Assembly (NCBI RefSeq): GCF_002156875.1
Contig: NZ_NCSY01000011.1
Location: 1-64,000, forward strand
Length of the DNA stretch: 64,000 nucleotides
DNA from: Bacillus sp. EAC
Lineage (GTDB): Bacteria; Bacillota; Bacilli; Bacillales; Bacillaceae_G
Reading direction: 5' to 3'
The notes beneath the pieces are model-generated. The model searched no databases. It was given only the letters and a program-made list of their open reading frames with translations, and was not told the DNA's origin. How positions within the stretch are numbered: the stretch's first letter is position 1; every line of letters begins with the position of its first letter. The translations under genes and the position numbers were made by a program. Shown one piece after another: positions 1 to 8,667 of the stretch.

Positions 1-184
1 CTATCGAATAGTTTGTATATGTAGAAGTTAAACTATCTACGCCATATTCATTATAGAAAGCTACCCAAGTTTGTACGATTCTTTTTCGTACACCAATAGA
101 TTTACCGATAGAATCATATGAACCATGACCATCAAGATATTTATGAATAGCTATTAATTTTTGATCTAGTGAAATTTTGGTCAC
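1..184 (-). CDS. IS3-family transposase OrfA (helix-turn-helix), N-terminal part
   Basis: A GTG at 184 follows a strong Shine-Dalgarno GGAGGTGCA (191-199). The frame stays open to base 1, giving about 61 residues. The peptide starts VTKISLDQKLIAIHKYLDG and contains SYDSIGKSIGV, then RIVQTWVAFYNEYG. This is the typical helix-turn-helix layout of IS3/IS150 OrfA proteins, which bind the element ends and are joined to the OrfB integrase by frameshifting. OrfB is not in the window. Whether the element is intact cannot be judged. Confidence 0.6.
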   Translation of the reverse strand, partial: MTKISLDQKLIAIHKYLDGHGSYDSIGKSIGVRKRIVQTWVAFYNEYGVDSLTSTYTNYSI

Positions 185-190
185 AAAAAA

Positions 191-231
191 TGCACCTCCA
201 ATTGTTAGTTGTGTCTAACAATTGGGGTGCA
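191..231 (-). promoter_or_regulatory. Hairpin covering the transposase ribosome-binding site
   Basis: TGCACC (191-196) plus an 11-bp arm (198-208) pair exactly with an 11-bp arm (215-225) plus GGTGCA (226-231), leaving one bulged base and a 6-nt loop. In RNA read leftwards, the 3' arm contains the GGAGGTGCA ribosome-binding site of the transposase. Transcripts entering from outside would therefore fold so that the site is buried. Such protection is established for IS10 and IS50; here it is inferred from sequence. Confidence 0.55.
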
Positions 232-251
232 GTTCAATTTGGGTCCTTTTT

Positions 252-1535
252 CTATACTACTTTCATTTCATTTTGTTTATTTTCAGATTTGAATTTCATT
301 TCTTTAAACATTATTTCAAATAAATAAGCTCCACTTAGTGCTAATAATGAAATGATAATAAATGTCCATTCATACCCAATTAATCCAGCAATAGGGATTG
401 TTAACGGAGCCAAAGTCCTTCCTATTGACCATCTTAGTCCAGCTGCAGCAAAATATTGTCCTCTTTGATTTTCAGGAGCGATTTTTGCAATAAATGCATT
501 TTGAACGCCTACAACTAATATTTCACCAAGTGTAAATATTGCCATCGCGATGAATATTACATATGCCGACAAAGTAAATCCAAACAATAACATTGAAAAT
601 GCATAGCAAATAGATGAAACGAAAAATAATAAACGTTCGTTAAATTTATTTACAAATTTCGTAATAAACACTGTAAGAATAGCTACTATTAGTCCATTTT
701 CAGCAATCGTCCAGCTAAATAATGTCTCGCTATTTGTTTTCAAGGAAAAATCCCCAATTGAAAATAACGTTTGAGCAGGTATACTTTCTTTTATATAAAC
801 TGCAAGTAATAAATCTAATTGTGTAAAAGTCTGCGAAATTAATATCCCTGCAGCAACAAATAAGAAGAATATTTTATCAGTGAAGATGACCCGATAATTT
901 TTAATTTGGCTTATTAAAACCTTTGCTACAGACGTTTCTTTTTCATTCTTACTACCTTCTGGTAATGTTTCCTTTATTAAAAATAAAATCATGAAAGAAA
1001 CCAATACAAAAATAAAAGATGATACTAAGAATAATTCAAATCTAGCTTTAAAAAATAATACTCCTCCAATGATCGGACCTATAACGACATTTACATTTAT
1101 CATTGTGTAAAAAACAGCGAAAACCAAATTTCTCTCGTTCTCATCTTTAACAGTATCAGCTACCATAGCTGAACTTGCTGGAGAATATAGCATTCCTGTA
1201 ACACTAATAATTGCAAAACCGATAAAAGTTAGCCATGGTGAGGTTAAAAATGGAGAATTAGCAATTGTAAGTAAAATCATACCACCTGCTTGAATAAACG
1301 CAGCAATTACCATCATTCGTTTTCTTCCGTAAGTATCTGCTAAATACCCCCCTAGTAAACTAGCAAATACACCTACTGATTGCGAACACATAAGTAATAC
1401 TCCTGCTGTCACTTTTCCCAATTCCTCTGCAAAATATATTGCCAAAAACGGCAAATACATCCAAAAAAATAAGCCAAAGAAAAATTCAGCTACGAGCCTT
1501 ACTTTCATATTAAAATTCCATTTGAGTATATTCAT
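252..1535 (-). CDS. MFS transporter
   Basis: This 427-residue membrane protein has about twelve hydrophobic segments and a central hydrophilic loop near residues 190-210, as expected for the major facilitator superfamily. Motif A is visible at residues 62-74 (GGYLADTYGRKRM) between the second and third helices. The substrate cannot be told. The start at 1535 is preceded by AAGGGGGATC at good spacing. The gene stands alone on the minus strand, and its 3' end abuts the insertion-sequence end. Drug or metabolite export is only a family-level possibility. Confidence 0.8.
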   Translation of the reverse strand: MNILKWNFNMKVRLVAEFFFGLFFWMYLPFLAIYFAEELGKVTAGVLLMCSQSVGVFASLLGGYLADTYGRKRMMVIAAFIQAGGMILLTIANSPFLTSPWLTFIGFAIISVTGMLYSPASSAMVADTVKDENERNLVFAVFYTMINVNVVIGPIIGGVLFFKARFELFLVSSFIFVLVSFMILFLIKETLPEGSKNEKETSVAKVLISQIKNYRVIFTDKIFFLFVAAGILISQTFTQLDLLLAVYIKESIPAQTLFSIGDFSLKTNSETLFSWTIAENGLIVAILTVFITKFVNKFNERLLFFVSSICYAFSMLLFGFTLSAYVIFIAMAIFTLGEILVVGVQNAFIAKIAPENQRGQYFAAAGLRWSIGRTLAPLTIPIAGLIGYEWTFIIISLLALSGAYLFEIMFKEMKFKSENKQNEMKVV

Positions 1536-1724
1536 GCTGTTAGATCCCCCTTCCCCTCTCTCACTTTAACATAATTAAAAATGGCGGTAAATCACCTATT
1601 AATTAAGCGATACGATTATTCATACTTAGCAAATATTTTTCGTTTTAGAAAGTTAATTTTGACTGCATGTCTAATTTGTTAAAATCTATCATACAATTTA
1701 GTACTACTTTCAGGAGGACTTCCT

Positions 1725-2774
1725 ATGAAAATTAACTTTAATAAAGATGTTCGAAACATAGCATTTACATATGTAGGAACTGTCATTGGGGCAGGTTTTG
1801 CAACAGGGAAAGAGATCGTCGAGTTCTTTTCAATTAATGGAGTTTATGGGGCTATTGGCATCGTATTCGCCACAATATTATTTTGCTGGTTTGGGACAAA
1901 AATCATGATGATTGCACATACATATAACCTTAAGTCCGCACAACAATTCAATACTTTGTTATTTGGAGAACTTGGGGGAAATATCATTAATGGATTATTA
2001 TTTTTTGTTTTATTAGGGGTTACGTCTGTCATGCTTTCAGGTGCTGGTGCAGTATTTAAAAATTATTTACAATTCAATTCAATTATTGGATCTTTACTGT
2101 TTATTTTATTAACTTTTTTGGTTTTACGCAAAGGGACAAGTGGTTTATTCAGTTTAAACAATACGGTTGTCCCAATAATGTGTGCCTTTATCGTTGCAGT
2201 CTTTATCAATTCACATCTTCCATTTACATTTCATGACATAGCTGTAAATAACATTCTACCATCCTTCAAAGGAATAAATTACACGATTTTCACTAAACCA
2301 ATTACATATGTATGTTTAAATATGGCATTGGCACAAGCTGTATTAGTTCCGATTGGTTCTGAATGTAAAGAAAAATCTTCTATTATATACGGTGGACTTT
2401 TAGGTGGACTTATTTTAGGGATTATATTATTTTTAATTCACTTAAATGTATCAACTGTGATTAATTTCCAACATTATGAAATTCCAATGGTTGAGGTCAT
2501 AAAACAGGTTCATCCACTCTTCTATTACTTTTTCCTAATGGTTATTTTAGCAGAAATTTTCACAACTCTAGTTGGAAACATATATGGAATGTCACGACAA
2601 ATACAATCAGTAATCAAATTAAATAACAATCTGCTAGTTATTGTCTTACTTGTTTGTTGTCTTATTATAAGCGTGATTGGATACGCTCCTTTATTGACTT
2701 TCTTATATCCGCTAATCGGATGGATCAGTTTCTTTATCATCCTTACTCTACTCAAACCTAAAAAATCAACTTAA
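1725..2774 (+). CDS. YkvI-family membrane protein (putative transporter)
   Basis: This 349-residue protein has about ten transmembrane segments. Its N-terminal segment VGTVIGAGFATGKEIVEFF has the glycine-rich unwound-helix look of the APC/LeuT-like fold, and the whole length matches YkvI-like proteins of Bacillus. No substrate is established. The start has a strong AGGAGG site. The gene is monocistronic, and its stop overlaps by four bases the stop of the convergent unknown gene on the other strand. Confidence 0.75.
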   Translation: MKINFNKDVRNIAFTYVGTVIGAGFATGKEIVEFFSINGVYGAIGIVFATILFCWFGTKIMMIAHTYNLKSAQQFNTLLFGELGGNIINGLLFFVLLGVTSVMLSGAGAVFKNYLQFNSIIGSLLFILLTFLVLRKGTSGLFSLNNTVVPIMCAFIVAVFINSHLPFTFHDIAVNNILPSFKGINYTIFTKPITYVCLNMALAQAVLVPIGSECKEKSSIIYGGLLGGLILGIILFLIHLNVSTVINFQHYEIPMVEVIKQVHPLFYYFFLMVILAEIFTTLVGNIYGMSRQIQSVIKLNNNLLVIVLLVCCLIISVIGYAPLLTFLYPLIGWISFFIILTLLKPKKST

Positions 2775-3139
2775 TCACAGTCTTCACAAAGTTCATAATA
2801 TAATCCGAATTCAAGATGCAAATTTGGTTTCCATTCAATTTTAAACATTCTACTTTGCCAGCGCTCTAGTACAAATTGAATCGAACATTCGTCTTCATCA
2901 TTAATTAATACCATTTGATGAACTTGTACACTTTTCACACTAAATCGATTTATTCCATCAATATACCAATCAATTTTCAATTCATCATACTCATTTAGTA
3001 CAAATTGTACATATGTACCTGGTTTATTATCCATTTTCAACTCACTAAAAATTCCATCTTCTGTAACGATGATAGGGTAGCTACCTTCTTCATTTTTAAA
3101 AAGCTTTATTTGAAAGGTATTTTCTAAAAAACAAATCAT
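2771..3139 (-). CDS. Hypothetical protein, 122 aa
   Basis: I do not recognise this family. The 122-residue product is acidic and looks beta-rich, with alternating hydrophobic and charged residues, several tryptophans and a C-terminal acidic pair of cysteines (CEDCD). No signal peptide or membrane helix is seen. The ribosome-binding site before ATG 3139 is weak (GGTGATAA). It converges with the YkvI-type gene and shares four bases at the stops. Codon use resembles its neighbours, so I consider it a real gene of unknown role. Confidence 0.55.
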   Translation of the reverse strand: MICFLENTFQIKLFKNEEGSYPIIVTEDGIFSELKMDNKPGTYVQFVLNEYDELKIDWYIDGINRFSVKSVQVHQMVLINDEDECSIQFVLERWQSRMFKIEWKPNLHLEFGLYYELCEDCD

Positions 3140-3306
3140 TTTATCACCAACTAGTTGTAGATTTTGATGTTAGTTTAACATGAATAAAGGTTTAATATAA
3201 AGGGATAAGCGTTAAGGGATTAGAAATACCTAATCAATTGAGATATATGAAAAAAATACAATAGAAATAGGGTTAACTTTTTTTCTAAAAGTAACCCTAT
3301 ATCTTT

Positions 3307-3690
3307 TTAATCAGTCTTTTTATATAAAGCTTTGTATTTTGGCCAAACTTTTCTACGTTCTTTCATAATATTTACGAATTCTTGTTTACATTGGTCCAAA
3401 TGAGTGAGTGGCACTAATACATTATTATTCCATTTTGTAATTACGCCTTCTGTTGAATAAATAATAAATTCATAATCCGAATAAATACCAACAAATGGAT
3501 AATTCAACTGTTCAAAGATTTGTTCAGCAAAATCCTCTGAAAATGAAACAAATACTGGCCGAGTACCAATTCGATCTAAATCAAGAATATGCACAATTCT
3601 TTTTTCACAATCAATACTTATTGAATAAACGGAAGGAACAATTCCACCTGTTAAATAAACTTGCTCATTACCATAGAACTCCTTCACCAT
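3307..3690 (-). CDS. Hypothetical protein, 127 aa
   Basis: The start is placed at ATG 3690 because it follows AGGGGGAT at good spacing; an upstream in-frame ATG at 3726 has no such site. The product (MVKEFYGNEQVYLTGG...) is soluble, about 127 residues, with an N-terminal beta-rich half and a basic C-terminal helix ending in RRKVWPKYKALYKK. I do not recognise a family. It lies between another unknown gene and topB, all on the minus strand, with gaps large enough for separate transcription. Confidence 0.55.
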   Translation of the reverse strand: MVKEFYGNEQVYLTGGIVPSVYSISIDCEKRIVHILDLDRIGTRPVFVSFSEDFAEQIFEQLNYPFVGIYSDYEFIIYSTEGVITKWNNNVLVPLTHLDQCKQEFVNIMKERRKVWPKYKALYKKTD

Positions 3691-3794
3691 AATCCCCCTA
3701 TTAAGCTTGTAGATTAGTATATGCAATACCCAATAGTTGGCACTAATGAAATATACATTCTTTGAAATTCTTAATTCTTTTTTATGTCTTCACA

Positions 3795-5969
3795 TCAATT
3801 CTTAATCGAATGAACAAATATGATTTTACCTTCTTCTGTAAACTTTAACGAAGCGTCAAACTCTTTACCATCTTTACTAAAACCATTAATAACTTCACTA
3901 ACTTCTCCACTTAATAGTTGTTTAATTATAGCTTTTGAAAGAGTTTTCCCTAGGATCTTTTTAGAAATTGTTAAACTACATTTCGTCTTTTGAAAATTTT
4001 CACAACCATAAAATGAACCCTTGTCTATGATTTTCCCCTGACATTTGATACATTTCCCTACACTACTTGTAGTCTTTTTACTTCCAAATTTAGAGCTTTT
4101 CATTTCCTCAATACGGTAGTCCGAAAAATTCCATTGTGCTTCATTTTGAAATGCATCTGAAATTATTTTTTCAGTTAATTTTTTTGCTTGATCCATAAAA
4201 TCTAAACTACTTGCTTTCCCATCGCCTATTTCACTTAATCTTTGTTCCCACTTAGCTGTCATTTCAGGAGATGTTAAAATATTCTCCCCGAGTGCATAAA
4301 TAATTAGTTTTCCTTTATCCGTTGCAAAAACTTGATTTTTCTTCACATCAATATATTTTCTATTTTTTAATGTCCCTATAATTCCTGCTCTTGTGGCCTC
4401 TGTTCCCAGTCCCTCTGTTTTATTTAATATTTTAGTCAGTTCTGGATCTTCTATATGTTTACCCGCTGATTTCATTAAAGTGATTAATTGGCCTTCTGTA
4501 TATCTCTTCGGTGGTTGAGTTTTCTTTTCTTTAACTTCCACTTTTTTGACTGCCCCTTCATCACCAGTGTTAACGACAGGTAATATTTGTTCATCATTAT
4601 TCTTTTCTTTCTTTTCTTTTGTCTTTTCAAAGATAACTTTTCTCCAACCTTCTTGAACCAATGTTTTTCCTTTTGAAATGAATGTAGCCCGATTTTCGAC
4701 AATTGTATGAATAGTTGTATAATCAAAGATTGCACTTTCATAATGTGCACTAATTAATCGATTAACAATTAATTCATAAATTTTTTGTTCTTCATCATTC
4801 ATCCTATTCATTGAAGGTACTTGTTCAGTCGGAATGATGGCATAATGATCTGTAACTTTTTTCTCATTTACATATCGACTATTATTTAAAATAGACTGAT
4901 TTGGTAAAGGAAAGAAATTCGCAAATTGCTCTATTTTCTCAATTTTCTTTAGTATATCAGGTAACATCTTAGCCTCTTCTTTAGTAATAAAGCTAGAATC
5001 TGATCTCGGATAAGAAATATTTCCTTTTACATAGAGTTTTTGCGCAATCTCCAACGTTTTTTGAGGAGAGAATTTATATTTTGCATTCGCATCTGCTTGA
5101 AGAGCTGATAAATTATATAAAAACGGAGGCTGAAATTCTTTTCGCTCTTGCTCAATTTCAGATATTTTAGCATTCTTATCTACGCAAAACTCAGCAATTT
5201 TTTCTGCTAATTCTTTTGACGAGATTTTTGAATCAGACTCCTTATGCCATTTTCCAAAAAATTTCTGCTTCCCAAATTGAAATGTAGCAAATACTTCCCA
5301 ATAGGGATCAGACTTAAATTTTTCGATTTCTAATTCCCTTTTTACGATTAAGGCCAATGTTGGTGTTTGGACTCGTCCAAGTGAAAATACATCTTGAATT
5401 CCCTTTTTTTGAAGATGTAAAGAATACACTCGTGAAGCATTCATTCCTACTAACCAATCAGCACACGCTCGACTGTATGCTTCAAAAAACAAGTTTTTAG
5501 TTTCATTTTCGTCCAGAAGTTGATCAAAACCCTTTCTTACTGCGTTTTCTGTTAAAGAAGAAATCCAAAGTCTCTTCATCGGTTTTCGATTTCCTGCAAG
5601 ATTTAAAATTAACCTTACGATATGTTCACCCTCACGTTCACAATCTCCTGCAATAATAATTTCGTTTACATCATCGTGATGGACTAAATTTTTAATAATT
5701 GAAAACTGATCCATTTTTCCTTTTGTAACTTTGTGTTGGAATCGATTTGGAATGATAGGCAATGTGGTTAGTGACCACCTTTTCCATTTTTCATCATATT
5801 CTTCTGGAGATAAAAGTTCACATAAATGCCCAATTGCCCATGTTAAAAAAGCACCTTTTGGAAAATATTCATTAGGTTGAATGATTAAATAACCCTTCTT
5901 CTTTTGAAATTGGAATGGTGCTGCAAGTTTTAATCCCTGATCGGGCTTCTCCGCTATTATTAATTTCAT
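3795..5969 (-). CDS. topB: DNA topoisomerase III
   Basis: This type IA topoisomerase relaxes negatively supercoiled DNA and decatenates by passing single strands. From ATG 5969 (GGGGAATA site; an upstream ATG at 6002 has none) it is 724 residues, close to B. subtilis TopB. The Toprim glutamate is in IIAEKPDQG (residues 4-12). The acidic metal motif is GDCEREGE (108-115), with E where D is more usual. The catalytic tyrosine is Y320 in ISYPRSDS. A four-cysteine zinc-ribbon-like stretch sits near residues 635-670. It is transcribed alone. Confidence 0.93.
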   Translation of the reverse strand: MKLIIAEKPDQGLKLAAPFQFQKKKGYLIIQPNEYFPKGAFLTWAIGHLCELLSPEEYDEKWKRWSLTTLPIIPNRFQHKVTKGKMDQFSIIKNLVHHDDVNEIIIAGDCEREGEHIVRLILNLAGNRKPMKRLWISSLTENAVRKGFDQLLDENETKNLFFEAYSRACADWLVGMNASRVYSLHLQKKGIQDVFSLGRVQTPTLALIVKRELEIEKFKSDPYWEVFATFQFGKQKFFGKWHKESDSKISSKELAEKIAEFCVDKNAKISEIEQERKEFQPPFLYNLSALQADANAKYKFSPQKTLEIAQKLYVKGNISYPRSDSSFITKEEAKMLPDILKKIEKIEQFANFFPLPNQSILNNSRYVNEKKVTDHYAIIPTEQVPSMNRMNDEEQKIYELIVNRLISAHYESAIFDYTTIHTIVENRATFISKGKTLVQEGWRKVIFEKTKEKKEKNNDEQILPVVNTGDEGAVKKVEVKEKKTQPPKRYTEGQLITLMKSAGKHIEDPELTKILNKTEGLGTEATRAGIIGTLKNRKYIDVKKNQVFATDKGKLIIYALGENILTSPEMTAKWEQRLSEIGDGKASSLDFMDQAKKLTEKIISDAFQNEAQWNFSDYRIEEMKSSKFGSKKTTSSVGKCIKCQGKIIDKGSFYGCENFQKTKCSLTISKKILGKTLSKAIIKQLLSGEVSEVINGFSKDGKEFDASLKFTEEGKIIFVHSIKN

Positions 5970-6073
5970 TCTATTCCCCACATTACTTTCATTTTTTAAC
6001 AATTATTTTCTTTTAAACTCATTTAAATATTATATAACGTATTTATTAAAATCATATACAAAAAAACAAAAAA

Positions 6074-6100
6074 CCTTGAACTAGATTATTAAGTTCAAGG
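6074..6100 (-). terminator. Rho-independent terminator
   Basis: A perfect 9-bp stem (CCTTGAACT with AGTTCAAGG) is followed on the minus strand by a long T-rich run. It ends the transcript of the small unknown gene at 6167-6391 and insulates topB. Confidence 0.85.
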
Positions 6101-6166
6101 CAATAATAATTTAAATTTTATCTTTTTAACTTCCTAAAAGTCACCTAATTAGTGCATTTCGAGGAA

Positions 6167-6391
6167 CTATTGACAAGCAGGATTTCTTGGGATTTGTTTA
6201 AATTCAATCTCTTCTAAGACTTTAAAACGCTTAGTAACAATTATAACAAAATTTGCAGTCCAAATATATTGCGGGAAGTTATTTTCATCTAGCATCATTG
6301 CTTGATACGTATCATTCATCATTTCTTCGAAGCGGTCTTGTGTGATAAGCTCATTCTCAATTTGAAATTCAACCCATTCACAATTTAACAT
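6167..6391 (-). CDS. Hypothetical protein, 74 aa
   Basis: This is an unrecognised small soluble protein. Two ATGs lie six bases apart (6397 and 6391); the second is better spaced from the GGAG motif, so I use it. The product is acidic at the N-terminus (CEWVEFQIENELITQDRFEEMM), followed by a short beta-like region and a basic end. It has its own terminator at 6074-6100. No function is proposed. Confidence 0.5.
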   Translation of the reverse strand: MLNCEWVEFQIENELITQDRFEEMMNDTYQAMMLDENNFPQYIWTANFVIIVTKRFKVLEEIEFKQIPRNPACQ

Positions 6392-6428
6392 CTTCATCTC
6401 TCCGTCTCTCTATTTTTCTTTTTAATCT

Positions 6429-6727
6429 AGGCTCTGTTAAAAATAATGTTGCTTTCCGTTAGAGAATACTCTCTTTTTAGTGGGGAGTGAGTTGAGCCTC
6501 CTTAGCCCACACGATGTGGGTCATGAAAGCTTTAAACAGGACGGCGTAGTATTAGGCATGCCTACCTTTTTGACCACTGAGGAGTCTCACCCTTATAGCT
6601 ACTCTCATTAGAATCTCGCACCTTCCACTCCAATCAAATCTCATAAATCACTCTTTGCTTCAATTCCTGTTAAATTTTTCATTACAATGCATTTTGTTTC
6701 ATATCAACAATAAATATTACCAGAGCG
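6429..6727. mobile_element. Degenerate MITE-like element
   Basis: The left end GGCTCTGTTAAAAATAATG and the right end ...AATATTACCAGAGCG form an imperfect inverted repeat about 300 bp apart. Inside are a second inverted pair (GTGAGTTGAGCCTCCT against CTGAGGAGTCTCAC) and a small CCCAC/GTGGG hairpin. There is no open frame. Short, non-coding, nested inverted repeats suggest a miniature inverted-repeat element that has decayed, especially on the right. The boundaries are approximate. Confidence 0.4.
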
Positions 6728-6896
6728 TTTTTCTAAAATAGTAGTGCTCCCTAAATTTAGATCAGCAACTACTATATCTCGATTATATCATTAAAACTAT
6801 ATTAATTGTGAATTACTTCACAATAATGTTTAATTGTATTTATAAGTTTGACAAAATCATGTTAACTGTATGGAAATTCTGCTTTAAAGCGCTTAC

Positions 6897-6925
6897 TTGA
6901 CTTCTATTATTAATAGTTGTATATT
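6897..6925 (+). promoter_or_regulatory. SigA-type promoter for the cold-shock gene
   Basis: TTGACT (6897-6902), a 17-bp spacer and TATATT (6920-6925) form a near-consensus promoter. Transcription would start near 6932 and give a 5' leader of about 75 nt, which suits cold-shock genes, whose leaders often help control stability and translation. Confidence 0.7.
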
Positions 6926-7007
6926 AATTTCAACATTTATTAGTATAAACTAAATAAATGAAAATTCTTTCGCGCAATATGTGCATTGTTTTAGGAGGAT
7001 AAGAAAT

Positions 7008-7205
7008 ATGCAAGGTAAAGTTAAATGGTTTAATAACGAAAAAGGCTTCGGTTTTATTGAAATCGAAGGTGGAGACGATGTATTCGTACATTTCTCAGCT
7101 ATTCAAAATGATGGCTTTAAATCATTAGAAGAAGGCCAAGAAGTTTCATTCGATGTTGTTGAAGGCAACCGTGGACCTCAAGCTGCTAACGTAGTAAAGA
7201 TATAA
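7008..7205 (+). CDS. cspD: Cold-shock protein (CspA/CspB family)
   Basis: This 65-residue single cold-shock domain binds single-stranded nucleic acid and melts RNA structure. RNP1 is KGFGFIE and RNP2 is VFVHFSA; both are intact. The start is ATG 7008 (MQGKVKWFN), behind AGGAGG at ideal spacing; a longer upstream reading has no such support. The name cspD is chosen from the position next to ypeQ/ypeP-like genes, as remembered for B. subtilis, and could be another csp paralogue. A terminator follows directly. Confidence 0.9.
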   Translation: MQGKVKWFNNEKGFGFIEIEGGDDVFVHFSAIQNDGFKSLEEGQEVSFDVVEGNRGPQAANVVKI

Positions 7206-7221
7206 TAACACTGACTACATA

Positions 7222-7242
7222 AAGGACTGTTATACAGTCCTT
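7222..7242 (+). terminator. Rho-independent terminator of cspD
   Basis: A 9-bp stem (AAGGACTGT with ACAGTCCTT) is closed by a short loop and followed by TTTTTT. It lies 16 bp behind the cold-shock stop codon. Confidence 0.9.
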
Positions 7243-7330
7243 TTTTATGTTTAATTTTAAAAAAGTTAGAATCTCTTTCATTTTTCGTTCGTAATTGGGA
7301 ATACTACGAAGTGAAATAAGGAGGGTTTAT

Positions 7331-7576
7331 ATGTCGAATTTTAATAATTTTGAACAAGTTGAAATGAAAGTAAAAGCTGCACAAAAAATGGTAGGAACAG
7401 CGACAATGAGTATGGATCAGCATCAACTCTCTGATGCGACAGATGCTATTACACAAGCTAGAGCTCAACTTGAGAAAATGAAAGCTCTTGCAACAGATTT
7501 AGATGAGGAATTTCTAGTTAAACAAGAGGAATATTTAGCTCAAGTTGAACAACAGCTTAATGAAGCTCTTCATTAA
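7331..7576 (+). CDS. DUF2564-like small helical protein
   Basis: ATG 7331 follows AAGGAGGG at good spacing; an earlier in-frame start has none. The 81-residue product is almost entirely helical: VKAAQKMVGTATMSMD near residues 11-28, then an acidic coiled-coil-like tail. It resembles the Bacillus DUF2564 family from memory, whose function is unknown. It is a single gene between two terminators, downstream of cspD. Confidence 0.6.
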   Translation: MSNFNNFEQVEMKVKAAQKMVGTATMSMDQHQLSDATDAITQARAQLEKMKALATDLDEEFLVKQEEYLAQVEQQLNEALH

Positions 7577-7603
7577 ACACTCAAACTGAATAATTAGTTA
7601 CAT

Positions 7604-7637
7604 AAAAAGAAGGTACTGCCATTAGTACCTTCTTTTT
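7604..7637. terminator. Bidirectional terminator
   Basis: AAAAAGAAGGTACT pairs exactly with AGTACCTTCTTTTT around a 6-nt loop. The A and T runs let it stop the rightward DUF2564-like gene and the leftward ypeQ gene, whose stop codon lies in its right edge. Confidence 0.9.
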
Positions 7638-7812
7638 ATATTAATTGCTTACCCATATCTTTAATTTTTTCACCGACAGTACATTTATTTATGCAAAATG
7701 ATTGTGCGAATTTTTGACTATGATCCTTTCTAAAATGTTTATAGACAAAACAACCATCACAGTAGTTTTTAATTAAATTATCTATTTCTTCCAATATTAA
7801 TTTACGTTCCAT
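7636..7812 (-). CDS. ypeQ: Zinc-finger domain protein YpeQ
   Basis: This 58-residue gene starts at ATG 7812 behind GAGGTGG and ends at 7636 in the shared terminator. The product starts MERKLILEEIDNLIKNYC and has two cysteine pairs, CDGC (residues 18-21) and CINKC (40-44), a spacing typical of a small zinc-binding fold. It matches my memory of YpeQ proteins, which sit beside ypeP in Bacillus. The molecular role is unknown. Confidence 0.75.
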   Translation of the reverse strand: MERKLILEEIDNLIKNYCDGCFVYKHFRKDHSQKFAQSFCINKCTVGEKIKDMGKQLI

Positions 7813-7828
7813 TTAACAATCCACCTCT

Positions 7829-8485
7829 TCAAGTGACTTCAATTATACTTTCTATTTTATTTCCTTTGAGAGCCTGAGTTGCAAGATTATGGGCCTCTTT
7901 ATTTTCGGTTCTTTTAATTAGCTCTAAATTCAAACTAATATGAGATTCCTTTATCTTTTTTTCAATTCGATTAATATATTTCTGATGTTGTTCCTCAAAA
8001 CAAGGCCAATCTCCTTGTAATTGATTTATAACAACTTGAGAATCTCCTCTAACTGTAATTCTTTGTCCTTTAACATTCATCTCTTCTAGCAATAAAATTG
8101 CAAACTCTAATGCTGCGAATTCAGCTTCATTATTAGAAGATAATCCATCTAGTTTCTCATTAGATCGTTTTCTATATGATTTTCCATTTTGATTAAAATA
8201 TAAGCAAACACCAATACCTGAAGTGAAAGAAGCTACATCAAATCCACCGTCAAATAATAGTATGATATTATGGGGTTCTTCTTCAAGTTCTTTTAAATAT
8301 TTTAAGACTTGTTTTTTTGTCCATTCAGTCTCATATTCATCTATAAATACAATTTCTCTTGTTCGGCCTGTACTTTCAAAATCTTCAGCTAGCATCAATG
8401 CTTCTTTTACTTCTAATAAATCTGTTTCTAATGTTATTTTATACTTTTTCTTCGTTTGATACTTCCAGATTATCTTTAATTTCAT
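7829..8485 (-). CDS. ypeP: RNase H-like (reverse-transcriptase-like) protein YpeP
   Basis: From ATG 8485 (AAAGGTGA site) the protein is 218 residues: an N-terminal extension of about 70 residues and then an RNase H fold. The acidic positions are D79 (FDGG), E120 (NNEAE) and D148 (RGDSQ). The fourth position, normally aspartate, is histidine (KEAHNLA, H199), so its catalysis may differ from RNase HI. It lies 16 bp upstream of ypeQ, probably in one operon, and divergent from the second RNase H-like gene. Its substrate is not established. Confidence 0.75.
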   Translation of the reverse strand: MKLKIIWKYQTKKKYKITLETDLLEVKEALMLAEDFESTGRTREIVFIDEYETEWTKKQVLKYLKELEEEPHNIILLFDGGFDVASFTSGIGVCLYFNQNGKSYRKRSNEKLDGLSSNNEAEFAALEFAILLLEEMNVKGQRITVRGDSQVVINQLQGDWPCFEEQHQKYINRIEKKIKESHISLNLELIKRTENKEAHNLATQALKGNKIESIIEVT

Positions 8486-8667
8486 TCTAGTCACCTTTCT
8501 TTCTATAGAATGTTTACTAATTATTGTTTGCATAATAACAGCTTAATTCAGAAGAGAATACTGTGTATTTAGATAATTTGAACCATCTTTTTTACATTCT
8601 TTGTTTTAAGTTTTCATTTTTTTGAATATATACTAAAATGGTGTATATAACACTATGGAGGTTAACT

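Larger units (their letters stand above)
1..236 (-). mobile_element. End of an IS3-family insertion sequence, cut by the window edge
   Basis: This is the transposase-proximal end of an insertion sequence. On the minus strand it starts near 236 with TGAACTGCACCCC, which resembles termini I recall for IS150-like IS3 elements in Bacillus. It then carries a long hairpin, a ribosome-binding site and the start of an OrfA-type frame that runs off the window. The end lies only about 15 bp beyond the stop of the MFS gene, so insertion may have removed that gene's own terminator. The other end and any target duplication are outside the window, so the exact boundary is inferred. Confidence 0.6.
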
